From contig CAKZUB010000001.1 in NCBI GenBank assembly GCA_937921505.1, forward strand, positions 1 through 54,747: DNA of 54,747 nucleotides. Direction: 5' to 3'. The position numbers and the translations under genes are program-made. This document shows, piece by piece, positions 25,996 to 33,675 of this stretch (positions within the stretch are counted from its first letter, which is position 1; every line of letters starts with the position of its first letter). Origin of the DNA: an uncultured Clostridia bacterium. GTDB taxonomy: Bacteria > Bacillota > Clostridia > Lachnospirales > Cellulosilyticaceae. The notes under the pieces are model-generated. The model saw nothing but the letters and a program-made list of their open reading frames with translations. It ran no database searches and had not been told where the DNA came from.

Positions 25996-26415
25996 TTACT
26001 TATATTTCTTTACAACTTCTAGTGTACTCATGAACTGGTTCTGGTTATCTTCTATAAACTGTAACAGTTCTTCTCTTGAGGGTTCCTTGTATCTATGAGA
26101 AATTCTATTTCTTAGTAGACGTGCCTTATTTAAAAATATAAATAAAGTCTCATCTAAAACTTCTTCGTCTCTTAAAACTTCCAGCCCTTGTCTCATATCC
26201 ATGCCAACTTTAAATTGCCTAAGTTCCTTAAGCATCATAGAAGTAAAATCTTCTACAGTAATAAAAAAATCTACAAAAATTTGCTTAAGCCCAAATGTTA
26301 TATACTTAGTTATCTTATGCTTTGGATCAGCTAAAATGATCGCCTTACACTCTTTAAGATTGCTTACACTTTCTGTCATATCCTCTATAACTTTTAATAA
26401 CCGTTCTATATTCAT
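25996..26415 (-). CDS. hepT: HepT-like RNase toxin (HEPN)
   Basis: This is the toxin of a type VII MntA-HepT system. HepT is a HEPN RNase whose activity is blocked when MntA attaches AMP groups to a tyrosine. The 139-residue protein has the RX4HXY motif intact: Arg102, His107 and Tyr109 in RNRISHRY. The gene starts inside the end of mntA with a 4 bp ATGA overlap, the usual arrangement for the pair. Right after its stop lies a stray methyltransferase fragment. Both catalytic and target residues are present, so the pair is probably active. Other HEPN families are possible but the neighbour fixes the call. Confidence 0.85.
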   Translation of the reverse strand: MNIERLLKVIEDMTESVSNLKECKAIILADPKHKITKYITFGLKQIFVDFFITVEDFTSMMLKELRQFKVGMDMRQGLEVLRDEEVLDETLFIFLNKARLLRNRISHRYKEPSREELLQFIEDNQNQFMSTLEVVKKYK

Positions 26416-26804
26416 GAAAGCAAATCCCTCCTTCTAAAGAAAAAGAATGTTTCGTTTTCTCTATAATACCACTCTGTTTCATCTATTAGCTGCTCTAGAG
26501 ACTTATGACCATCATTGGTATAGATACTCTCTCCAGTATTCAAAATATTGATCTTTAAAAAGATATCTAAATTATCCTTTTTAAGGTCTATGACATCTAT
26601 ATCTCTATCATATTTCTTTTCAAAGTACAACTCTAACTCCAAAATCTCTTCTAAACTCAATTTATTTTCTGCTATTACAGCAATATCTATATCGGAGTTT
26701 TGATGAAATGCATCTGTTAGCACACTTCCAAATAGAATAATATTATTGAGGCAGTATTTCTTACCTATGCTTTCTAGATCTTTATTTTCGAATGCTAACT
26801 GCAT
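26412..26804 (-). CDS. mntA: MntA-like nucleotidyltransferase antitoxin
   Basis: This is the antitoxin of the MntA-HepT pair, an adenylyltransferase that neutralises HepT by covalent modification. The N-terminal nucleotidyltransferase core has NIILFGSVL with DAFHQNSDIDIAV, giving GSX10DXD, and a third acidic residue in DIDVIDL. A C-terminal helical tail carries an FFFFRRRD segment. I start it at the ATG at 26804 (130 residues), with GGTGGTG 6 bp upstream; an in-frame GTG at 26816 is the alternative. The promoter block upstream is shared with the RelBE operon at 32.8 kb. Confidence 0.85.
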   Translation of the reverse strand: MQLAFENKDLESIGKKYCLNNIILFGSVLTDAFHQNSDIDIAVIAENKLSLEEILELELYFEKKYDRDIDVIDLKKDNLDIFLKINILNTGESIYTNDGHKSLEQLIDETEWYYRENETFFFFRRRDLLS

Positions 26805-26850
26805 ACAAATCACCACCTTACAGCCTTTTTTAGTTTTAACTTCTTAGTCT

Positions 26851-26879
26851 ATTATATACCACAAAGACCATTTATTAAA
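26851..26879 (-). promoter_or_regulatory. Promoter of mntA-hepT
   Basis: On the minus strand TTTAAT (26874-26879) and TATAAT (26851-26856) are 17 bp apart. The block 26845-26925 closely matches 32838-32928 in front of the RelBE-type operon. Confidence 0.6.
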
Positions 26880-26903
26880 CATTTAGAGGTAACGTACTCA
26901 TAT

Positions 26904-27125
26904 TTATCTCCTAATTACCAAGACATTTATCCATTTTTCATCCACACGTTCTGGCCTCACATCTTCTGTTATCCACATTTTCTCCACTTTAAATCCCGAA
27001 TCGCTGAATACTTGTTCCGCTTTTTGCTCTGTAAGATCATGAAAATAGCGATCATTACGTTCTCCTTCAAAATTTCCATATCTAAAAGATGCAAATAGAA
27101 TACCGCCTACCTTTAAAGCCTTAAT
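26904..27125 (-). pseudogene. Methyltransferase C-terminal third
   Basis: From LKVGGILFASF to WINVLVIRR this matches the last 75 residues of the full methyltransferases. The frame is open and extends upstream by about 15 codons of another methyltransferase's 3' end, so an 89-codon chimeric frame exists. It lacks the SAM-binding motif I and cannot be active. Confidence 0.8.
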
Positions 27126-27145
27126 AAGATTTCTATGTCTGTTGA

Positions 27146-27607
27146 CTATTTCTTCTTCATTAAAACTGTCCAAAGAAAAGATCCCCTAAATATACTTTCA
27201 TCAGTAGTATCCGACATTTCTCTAAACTCAATAATTTTAAAATAAGGTTCTAAAACCGCTCTGAGCTTATATTCGGAAAACCCAAGACCCCCAAGCATTG
27301 AGTGATCTCTATAAACATCATAATCAGATATATTTGCACCACCCTTTAGATTAAAGCATACCATTGCAAAATAACCATCTGACTTTAAGTATTTGAAGAT
27401 AGTTTCTAGATATTGATTTCTCCTATGTGGTTTTATATGATGAAGGCACCCGCTGTCATAAATGAAATCAAAAGTCTCCGGCTTATCTTGAAAGTCAAAT
27501 ATTGATTGACATACGAAATCTACGTTTATACATTTCTCTTTTGCAACTTGTGTTCCCCAGTCAATAGAAGCCTTTGAAAAGTCTATACCCTTAACTTCAA
27601 GCCTCAT
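27146..27607 (-). pseudogene. Second-type SAM methyltransferase lacking its N-terminus
   Basis: The 153 codons resemble a class I SAM-dependent methyltransferase of a different subfamily: GIDFSKASIDW is motif II and FDFIYDSGCLHHI motif IV-V, with the YFAMVCFN strand following. The glycine-rich motif I is missing because the gene is fused, within AATGAGG, to a fragment of an AlbA_2 gene; the apparent ATG comes from the AlbA_2 codons for Asn-Glu. Its 3' end runs into a fragment of the other methyltransferase family. It is a deletion product, unlikely to bind SAM. Confidence 0.75.
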
Positions 27608-27836
27608 TTGATTTTGCGTCCGATTTTCTATAGAGAATAAACTTTACAAACATACCCGATTCAATAATATCTGGCTTCTTTAGGCCCTTATTCTCACAGA
27701 GCTGAATAATCCGCTGCACGCCTCTTCCCCATTGTTCTACTATCTTGGCCTCCCTAAAAATTCTTACAATGACCTTATTTCTTATTTCTGATCTCCCATC
27801 AAGTACATCTTCAATTGTGATTCCTTTTAGCAGCAT
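27597..27836 (-). pseudogene. AlbA_2/HATPase gene fragment
   Basis: These 79 codons (KGITIEDVLDGRSEIRNKV to KSDAKSNEA) match residues about 322-411 of the intact protein at 24.5 kb. Only one KSDA unit is present. Both ends are cut: no AlbA_2 domain precedes it, and the winged helix is replaced by the truncated methyltransferase. The 27837-27930 stretch before it holds nothing recognisable. Confidence 0.85.
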
Positions 27837-27930
27837 ACCAACTCTTCATATAGGTTATAACTAAATTTAACGATTTTTCATCTTTCTTATACTATACAAT
27901 TAAGCATTGGCGAAGTAACTGCACGAATTA

Positions 27931-29046
27931 TTATTCTATAAAACCAATATCCTTTAGTGTCATCTTTTTATATTTTTCAGTCAGCGAATACGATGTAATA
28001 CGAACATTTATATAATTTGCAATTAAAATTTCCCGTTCTACCCAATTGCTACACCACTTTGTGATTGCTCTTGGTGTTACCTCAAAAATAGCCGCAAGAT
28101 CTTTTGTTTTAACACTATCCATACTATTTTCAAGCATATACCTTAACATCTTCGTATCCCTTTTATTTAAGTTACCATATTCGAATTTCTCTTGTTCATT
28201 CTTTGTTGCCTCTTCTGCCTGTCTTGCAATATTTTCGGCATTTAAACTCATAATTCGAATAAAGTACTCTATCCAATTTTCCAAATGTGGGGGATTATTT
28301 CTTCCATCATAATACAGTACGGGAAGTCCCATCTGCAGATTTTTATAATACCCCTCCAGATCATTTGCATAATATTCTTCCATTGAATTAAAGCCTTTAA
28401 AATCATAGCCCCCAAGCATAAGCACATATGTAGCTAATGCTCTGCAAGTTCTTCCATTTCCGTCTTCGAAAGGGTGAATTGTAACGAGCTGATAACTAAT
28501 AATCGCCGCTTTAATTGGAACCGGCAAATCATTCTCCTTACTATACCAAGCTACCAAATCACTCATAAGCGGTTCAATATCTATTGCTTCTGGCGGTATA
28601 TACTCAGGAGACCTAGTTACACTATCATAAACAGCAAAGAGCACACCAGGTGGCATTTGTTGTCTGAACCCAATTGTTTTTTTCCTTATGTCCCTACGTT
28701 CGATAATTCCATGCAACTCTAAAATAAAGTGAATATCAATCGGTCGTTTTTCTTCTCTGCATTTCTCAAGATATGATAGCGCATCCCAATAATTTACAAC
28801 TTCCCTTTCGGCATCAATTTTCGTTTTTTTACCTTTTTCAGTAATAACCCGCTCAACCTGATCGTAAGAAAGCACATTACCCTCAATACTTGTAGAAAAA
28901 TGTGTTTTCTTCATTTTGGCTTTGTACATCATCTCCTGCTTGATCCTTGTAGGCAAGTATAAATATTCCAATTGTGTTTTATATCTTTCAATATAAATTA
29001 AGTCGTTAACAATATCATTTGTGTACGTAAATTTGGACTCAAACAT
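27931..29046 (-). CDS. Fic-domain AMP-transferase with winged helix
   Basis: Fic proteins transfer AMP (or other NMPs) from nucleotides to hydroxyl groups of proteins. This 371-residue protein has the complete catalytic motif HPFEDGNGRTCR (191-202) and an N-terminal inhibitory motif STSIEGN (51-57), with Glu55 expected to block ATP binding, placing it among class II Fic proteins. A C-terminal winged helix (about 315-345; VKTKDLAAIFEVTPRAITKW) suggests DNA binding. AGGAGGTG precedes the ATG. The upstream region has three repeats which may be its own operator. Single gene, minus strand, in the toxin-antitoxin island. Confidence 0.92.
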   Translation of the reverse strand: MFESKFTYTNDIVNDLIYIERYKTQLEYLYLPTRIKQEMMYKAKMKKTHFSTSIEGNVLSYDQVERVITEKGKKTKIDAEREVVNYWDALSYLEKCREEKRPIDIHFILELHGIIERRDIRKKTIGFRQQMPPGVLFAVYDSVTRSPEYIPPEAIDIEPLMSDLVAWYSKENDLPVPIKAAIISYQLVTIHPFEDGNGRTCRALATYVLMLGGYDFKGFNSMEEYYANDLEGYYKNLQMGLPVLYYDGRNNPPHLENWIEYFIRIMSLNAENIARQAEEATKNEQEKFEYGNLNKRDTKMLRYMLENSMDSVKTKDLAAIFEVTPRAITKWCSNWVEREILIANYINVRITSYSLTEKYKKMTLKDIGFIE

Positions 29047-29072
29047 AGCTCACCTCCTAGTGTGATGTAAAT

Positions 29073-29160
29073 ATTGTACCATACTTGTTCCTTATCTCAT
29101 ACTAATTAGTTCCTTATTTGTTCGCTATTTTGTCAATTCGTTCCTTATTTTGTTCGTATT
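29073..29160 (-). promoter_or_regulatory. Fic promoter with three direct repeats
   Basis: ATAAGGAAC (minus strand; plus GTTCCTTAT) occurs at 29087-29095, 29109-29117 and 29140-29148, spaced 22 and 31 bp, near two and three helical turns. The -10 is TACAAT (29073-29078); no good -35 is present and the first repeat occupies the spacer. Likely operator sites. Confidence 0.6.
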
Positions 29161-29271
29161 ATGGTTTTCCAGAAGTAACTATTTCATCATTCTATTTATT
29201 AGTAAGAACTGATTTTCAAACTATTCTACGCACTCCCATGTTTTCGATACAATTATATCCGCTAAAAAGCA

Positions 29272-29395
29272 TTTATCTCCTAATCACTAAGACATTTAGC
29301 CACTTTTCATCCACACGTTCTGGCCTCACATCCCCTGAATCTGTTTTATAAGCTCATCTTTTTCACCTATGTTCTTTAAAAACGAGTCTTAATAT
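29272..29395 (-). pseudogene. Fused fragments of methyltransferase and AlbA_2 genes
   Basis: 29272-29331 matches the last codons of the methyltransferase (DVRPERVDEKWLNVLVI) and its 3' flank. 29350-29395 resembles the AlbA_2 coding stretch at 25500-25545 (PHFLKSIGKRDG region) in degenerate form. Together they form a short mosaic at the 3' end of the 554-residue gene; the AlbA_2 match is the weaker one. Confidence 0.55.
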
Positions 29396-31053
29396 CCATA
29401 CTTTAAAAATTCACTTTGATAAGAAGAGTGTCTGGGAAACATCTTCTTATATTTTTTTACTACTTCTTCTTTATATGAAAAACCACAAAAATTTGATGCC
29501 TCTGCTAAAAGTATAATGAGTTCTACTGCCCTACTATAGGCCTTTCTATACTGATTAGATACAATACTACTAACTCTTTGTTTAACTTCTTCTTCACACC
29601 AAGAAAAGTACTTTTTCTGCTCTTCTTCAGACAGGTTAACTTTATTTTTCCATTCCATGAGATATTCTATTAGTTCTTTCTCATCTCGTTCTTTTTGATA
29701 TTCTAATCGACTTTCTAGCTTTTTAATTTTCTCTTCCGCTACTTTTGTAAATTCACTTTTTCCTGTAAGCGTTATTAAAAATAATGGTATGATAATTCCT
29801 TTCAAGTGATTTGACCATCCTAATGTTTTTTTATCTTTTTTTAAAAAAGACCACACCTCTTCAAAGTCTCTATTAAAGAATTTTATAGAATAGTAGTTCT
29901 CATCATTTATATTAATTTTACCTGGTTCTTTAAGGTTATCTGAACTTTGTTTTGCTTGTCCAGCATGGAATAGACTAACCCAAGCCATTGCTGTATTTTT
30001 CAGTTCTGGCTCATCAAATACATTAATTAGTTTTAAATAATTTTTAGCACATGGATCTGACTCAAACGTCGCATATAGACCTATACGTTCCTCTTCTTTA
30101 TTATTAAGCTCTTTTGCTGAAATAGCCATAATATACGCAATCTTAGAACGCAAAATTTTAGTCTTGTCTATCTTTTCTAAGGCAGCCCTTCCTTTATCAA
30201 GGATTATCTTGAATTCCTTTCTTTCCAATACATCTTGAAAATATTTGACATAATACTCAGGATACTTATTAGGGAATTGTTCTGCAAGCACGAGGAGCCC
30301 CTCCATACCATCTTTATATATAATAGCATCTTCAAGCAATTCCGAAATGAATGATCCCCTTTTTTCTTTTAAAAAATCTATCCAATTATTCATAAATGAA
30401 TTTATATCTTTTAAGGCCTCTGGTCCATTAGAAAAAATATCTTCTAATTTAACATTTTGGGCTATATCCAAACTATACACCCCAAATATTGTTTCTATCC
30501 GATCATCTTTTTCACTAACAATGTAATTCAAATAAAGCAAATCAATAGCCACTTTTTTCAGATTTACATTCACAATATTTTCTGAAACCAAATCCTCTAT
30601 TCTTAAATATTGACTGTCTTCACCATCTTCGTCGTAAGCTTCCACTTCAATATAACTTAGGGCCTCATATACTATTAGGGCCTCTTCATAACATTTATTA
30701 TCAAGCATGTTTTCTGCTGTCTCAAAACCCTTTTGCATCATTTCAACTATTCCATTGGGATCTCTATAAACATATTCATATTCTGCATCATGGTAATAGT
30801 AATCATATTCACCAGTTTCACAATAACTACATTCAAGCTTAAGCTCCCCTTCTGAAATTTTTCTGCAAGATTCTACGATACCTTCCACTTGGCTTTTATA
30901 ATCCATGTCTATTTCTTTAAAACTATTTAAAAAATTATTCCTATCCTTTTTATTAACCATTCTTGCCTGGTTAATAGCCCATTTTTTTAAATCCTTTTCT
31001 CCCATACATAAGATTTGCTTTTCTACTTGATGCATATAAGCTTTAAAATCCAT
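29389..31053 (-). CDS. Hypothetical helical-repeat protein
   Basis: This 554-residue, acidic, Glu/Lys-rich protein is intact, with GAGGT upstream of the ATG. I do not recognise a family. The N-terminus (about 1-80) includes VEGIVESCRKISEGELKLEC; a tyrosine/acid-rich stretch follows (YDYYYHDAEYEYVYRD, about 84-99), then long helices such as GFETAENMLDNKCYEEALIVYEAL split over helices, suggestive of TPR-like repeats. There is no signal peptide, membrane helix or zinc-finger cluster. It lies alone between Fic and a fragment-filled region. A role as a scaffold in the island is speculation. Confidence 0.6.
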   Translation of the reverse strand: MDFKAYMHQVEKQILCMGEKDLKKWAINQARMVNKKDRNNFLNSFKEIDMDYKSQVEGIVESCRKISEGELKLECSYCETGEYDYYYHDAEYEYVYRDPNGIVEMMQKGFETAENMLDNKCYEEALIVYEALSYIEVEAYDEDGEDSQYLRIEDLVSENIVNVNLKKVAIDLLYLNYIVSEKDDRIETIFGVYSLDIAQNVKLEDIFSNGPEALKDINSFMNNWIDFLKEKRGSFISELLEDAIIYKDGMEGLLVLAEQFPNKYPEYYVKYFQDVLERKEFKIILDKGRAALEKIDKTKILRSKIAYIMAISAKELNNKEEERIGLYATFESDPCAKNYLKLINVFDEPELKNTAMAWVSLFHAGQAKQSSDNLKEPGKININDENYYSIKFFNRDFEEVWSFLKKDKKTLGWSNHLKGIIIPLFLITLTGKSEFTKVAEEKIKKLESRLEYQKERDEKELIEYLMEWKNKVNLSEEEQKKYFSWCEEEVKQRVSSIVSNQYRKAYSRAVELIILLAEASNFCGFSYKEEVVKKYKKMFPRHSSYQSEFLKYGY

Positions 31054-31090
31054 ATCTATACCTCGTAATCCTTCGTAATATAATTAACAG

Positions 31091-31285
31091 TTATTTCTTC
31101 TCTATCTTTTTCGGGCATTCTTGATTTGCTGTCCATTTGCTCGTTCCATTATATAAAACGACTGGAATGATAGCAGGAAGTCTGAAACTTTTTGTCTTTC
31201 TTAAATCCTTGGGTGTATTTTTCAAAAGATCACGCCATATTTCTACCATATAAAGTCATAAATCTAATAGGTATGTTGTAATCAA
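31091..31285 (-). pseudogene. Rpn-family (PD-(D/E)XK) nuclease fragment
   Basis: Two minus frames together read DYNIPIRFMTLY and WRDLLKNTP...FRLPAIIPVVLYNG...KWTA before a stop at 31091. The FRLPxIIPxVLYNG pattern is characteristic of the Rpn/Transposase_31 family (recombination-promoting nucleases). A frameshift separates the halves and the catalytic N-terminus is missing. Confidence 0.65.
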
Positions 31286-31612
31286 CCCATTTTTTAAACA
31301 TCGAGTGGTACCGGCTATAACAGAATTTTAGAGTGAGTGGACTTTCTCTATTATGAGTTATTTTTAAGCCATGTGATAATGGCCTCAGACTCATAGAGAG
31401 GATTGTCATTAATAAATAAACAGGGAACTTGTGATTTGCCACCAATTTTAATTAATGTATTATAAGCCTCATCGTCAGTATGAATATTTTTATAGGTGAT
31501 ATTAATGGACTTACCCTCTAAAAAATTTCTCTACTTGTTTCGTTATAACGATCTTATACTTATTATTCATCTACTCCTAGCTCCTGTACTAGTGAATGTA
31601 AATCTACAAATT
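31281..31612 (-). pseudogene. Duplicated glutaredoxin 3' part fused to RelE/antitoxin fragment
   Basis: 31281-31530 is a near-identical copy of 31924-32170 (3' flank and C-terminal two thirds of the glutaredoxin gene). It then jumps, within AAATTTCTCT, to sequence matching 32516-32602, the first codons of the relE-like toxin and the end of its antitoxin gene. A segment of about 350 bp is therefore missing relative to the intact arrangement. Confidence 0.85.
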
Positions 31613-31765
31613 CATGTCTCTATAAAGTATTTCAAAATCTAAAACCTTATCCATAGTACTTACTTCCTTTCCTTCACTCAGTGTTTTATGAACTGATCCG
31701 ATGCTGCATTCATATTTTTTGGCCAGATCTCTTATAGTAGCTCCCGCCTCTTTATCTAATCTCAT
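31604..31765 (-). pseudogene. Helix-turn-helix fragment ORF
   Basis: A 53-codon minus frame (MRLDKEAGATIRDLAKKYE onward, then CSIGSVHKTLSEGK) has a clear resolvase-type helix-turn-helix. Its end is out of frame with the antitoxin gene piece it runs into, and no ribosome binding site is seen. Probably a remnant of a recombinase or regulator gene. Confidence 0.5.
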
Positions 31766-31802
31766 ATAAGCTTTAGTTCTGGTAATTTATGAACACAATA
31801 AC

Positions 31803-31847
31803 TTAAAAAAAATCCTCCGTCAAGAGGATTTCCAAAAATAGTTAATT
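31803..31847 (-). repeat. Orphan copy of the AlbA_2 terminator block
   Basis: These 45 bp are identical to 24389-24433, including the TCCTC/GAGGA hairpin and T run, but no AlbA_2 gene is left here. It marks a lost gene copy. Confidence 0.9.
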
Positions 31848-31863
31848 TATGTTTTTCGCTAAC

Positions 31864-31930
31864 CTAATCAGCCGCTAATGCCCATAAATATAGCGAGGTC
31901 CTTATAGCTTAATACATTAAGCCTTCCAAC
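31864..31930 (-). pseudogene. DNA glycosylase fragment with internal deletion
   Basis: The minus sequence joins the segment for VLSYKDLA of the HhH-GPD glycosylase (as at 50.4 kb) directly to that for LYLWAL and the stop. The junction is GCGAGG, which occurs at both deletion end-points in the intact gene (about 50299 and 50404), showing a microhomology-type deletion. Confidence 0.8.
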
Positions 31931-31994
31931 CCATTTTTTAAACATCAAGAGGTACCGGCTATAACAGGATTTTGGAGTGAGTGGACTTTCTCTA

Positions 31995-32228
31995 TTATGA
32001 GTTATTTTTAAGCCATGTGATAATGGCCTCAGACTCATAGAGAGGATTGTCATTAATAAATAAACAGGGAACTTGTGATTTGCCACCAATTTTAATTAAT
32101 GTATTATATGCCTCATCGTCAGTATGAATATTTTTATAGGTGATATTAATGGACTTACCCTCTAAAAACTTTCTCACTTTATTGCAAAAAGGGCACCCTT
32201 CAAAATAATATAATACTAATTTTTTCAT
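31995..32228 (-). CDS. Glutaredoxin-like protein
   Basis: This 77-residue thioredoxin-fold protein has the active site CPFC at 12-15 (MKKLVLYYFEGCPFCNKV), the cis-proline loop QVPCLFIND and the helix YESEAIITWLKNN typical of glutaredoxin/GST-N folds. It would reduce disulfides or glutathione-like mixed disulfides in the cytosol. I start at 32228 where AGGAGG is 7 bp upstream; the open frame extends 26 codons further upstream but lacks such a site. It lies downstream of the relBE pair. A partial copy sits 640 bp away. Confidence 0.85.
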   Translation of the reverse strand: MKKLVLYYFEGCPFCNKVRKFLEGKSINITYKNIHTDDEAYNTLIKIGGKSQVPCLFINDNPLYESEAIITWLKNNS

Positions 32229-32306
32229 AAGAATTCCTCCTAATAAGTTAAGTAGAGAATAATAAAAAAAATAAATGCTAAAAGAAATAAGCTCTCTATC
32301 TAGCAT

Positions 32307-32564
32307 TTAATATTTATTATAGATCTGTCCTCTGTTACCTATATCAATAAGAACAATTCTACATTCTTCATCATTCTTTTCTAATATAATTCTAATATCC
32401 CCTACTCGCAATCTAAATAACCCCGTATATCCCTTTAGCTTTTTTATATCACCGGCAGGTAATTCAAATACAGTTTGTGCAATCCTCTTCTGAATAGCCT
32501 TATCCTGTTTCCTAATAAATTTCTCTACTTGTTTCGTTATAACGATCTTATACTTATTATTCAT
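32307..32564 (-). CDS. RelE/ParE-type toxin
   Basis: This 85-residue basic protein has the RelE fold pattern: an N-terminal strand YKIVITKQVEKFIRKQ, a helix-turn with LKGYTGLFRLRVGDIRIIL and a terminal strand. RelE proteins cleave mRNA at the ribosome; ParE relatives hit gyrase. LFRLRVGDIRIIL with Arg residues at the typical places favours the RelE group. It overlaps the antitoxin gene by 8 bp. Its start region is duplicated in a fragment at 31.5 kb. Confidence 0.87.
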   Translation of the reverse strand: MNNKYKIVITKQVEKFIRKQDKAIQKRIAQTVFELPAGDIKKLKGYTGLFRLRVGDIRIILEKNDEECRIVLIDIGNRGQIYNKY

Positions 32565-32808
32565 CTACTCCTAGCTCCTGTACTAGTGAATGAAAATCTA
32601 CAAATTCATGTTCTTCATCTTGATATTTACTACATATTTTCTTTTCTTCTTCTGTAGGCTCATCCTCTTTAATAGTCTCCCATGAAGTTCTCTTATCTCT
32701 TTGTTTTTTATACTTTATATATTCATAAAAATCTAGCACCTCTGCTAGCACTTCTGCATCCTGTTCTTTTGCTAATGTATCTATTATTTCTTGCACGATT
32801 GGACTCAT
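32557..32808 (-). CDS. RelE-associated antitoxin
   Basis: This 83-residue acidic protein lies directly upstream of the RelE-type toxin and overlaps it by 8 bp, so it is its probable antitoxin. The N-terminal part (IVQEIIDTLAKEQDAEVLAEV) is helical; the C-terminus is rich in Glu/Asp and would wrap the toxin. I see no clear ribbon-helix-helix domain, so autorepression is uncertain. The promoter in front is shared with mntA-hepT. Confidence 0.8.
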   Translation of the reverse strand: MSPIVQEIIDTLAKEQDAEVLAEVLDFYEYIKYKKQRDKRTSWETIKEDEPTEEEKKICSKYQDEEHEFVDFHSLVQELGVDE

Positions 32809-32842
32809 ATCTCCACCACCTAATTAAAATATTCTTAATACT

Positions 32843-32871
32843 ATTATATACCACAAAGACTATTTATTAAA
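32843..32871 (-). promoter_or_regulatory. Promoter of the RelBE-type operon
   Basis: TTTAAT (32866-32871) and TATAAT (32843-32848) with 17 bp spacing, the same arrangement as before mntA. The similarity extends through ACATTTAGAGGTGACG into the end of the neighbouring methyltransferase gene. Confidence 0.6.
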
Positions 32872-32895
32872 CATTTAGAGGTGACGTACTTATAT

Positions 32896-33471
32896 TTATC
32901 TCTTAATTACCAAGACATTTAGCCACTTTTCATCCACACGTTCTGGCCTTACATCCCCCGTTATCCACATTTTCTCTACTTTAAGCCCCGCATCTCCCGA
33001 TACTTGTTTTGCTTTTTCCTCTGTGAGATCATAAAAATAGCGATCATTACGTTCTCCTTCAAAATTTCCATATTTAAAAGATGCAAATAGAACACCGCCT
33101 ACCTTTAAAGCCTTTTTAAGCTTACCTATTATCGCTGGAAGTTCTACGCTTGGCACATGAAGTAGCGATGCACATGCCCATATGCCATCAAATTCTGCCT
33201 CAAACGTCATATCTTGGAAGCTTAATTCAAGCACTTCTTGTCCTATATACTCACTTGCAAGCTTGCACAGATTCGTTGAAATATCCATTGCTGTGATTTT
33301 ATAACCCAGCTTTTTAAAATATAAGCTATCTCTACCCGAACCACATCCAGCATCTAGTATATGCGCTTCTTCTGGAAGCTTTTCTAGAAAAGCGGCATAA
33401 TGCGCACTCATATCTGCACTCACTGTTCCTTCAAAGAAATCTTTGGCATTGGTATTGTAGTAGTTATTCAC
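32896..33471 (-). CDS. Class I SAM-dependent methyltransferase (copy 1)
   Basis: This is a complete 191-residue methyltransferase with motif I ILDAGCGSGRDS (38-49), an acidic motif II residue Asp63 in MDIS, motif IV FDGIWACASLLHV and post-motif LKVGGVLFASFKYG. It probably methylates a small molecule or protein; the short length with no specificity insert does not fit DNA methylation. The substrate is unknown. It lies behind a helicase gene fragment, and the same helicase-methyltransferase order is found at 53.3 kb. Six broken copies exist in the window. Confidence 0.85.
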   Translation of the reverse strand: MNNYYNTNAKDFFEGTVSADMSAHYAAFLEKLPEEAHILDAGCGSGRDSLYFKKLGYKITAMDISTNLCKLASEYIGQEVLELSFQDMTFEAEFDGIWACASLLHVPSVELPAIIGKLKKALKVGGVLFASFKYGNFEGERNDRYFYDLTEEKAKQVSGDAGLKVEKMWITGDVRPERVDEKWLNVLVIKR

Positions 33472-33486
33472 GTTATTCCTCCCTAT

Positions 33487-33612
33487 TAAATCTATCCTTA
33501 TAATAAGTTAAAGTTTTAAGCTCTATCGTATCGTTGAAGTGCTCCTTGAAGCTTGGCACTTTCTCCATACCCGTTGTTTCAAGTATATGAACAAACTCTT
33601 TAGATCCTATTT
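33487..33612 (-). pseudogene. Helicase gene 3' fragment with internal deletion
   Basis: 33487-33560 matches the last codons of the helicase gene at 53.27-53.35 kb; the match then jumps to the segment for MLETTGMV (about 53640-53690). This shows an internal deletion of about 300 bp and loss of the rest of the gene. The downstream methyltransferase is conserved in place. Confidence 0.75.
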
Positions 33613-33675
33613 GGCAACCCTCTTTATACCTCTTAATCTCTTTTACTTCTATAAGTTTATGATGAGGCTACCTTA

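Noticed and set aside
31230..32089. Two similar ORFs of 71 and 73 codons (starting MVANHKFPVYLLM) on the minus strand, looking like paralogous small genes
   Set aside because: They are an alternative frame of the glutaredoxin 3' part and its duplicated copy. The conserved glutaredoxin frame explains the conservation.
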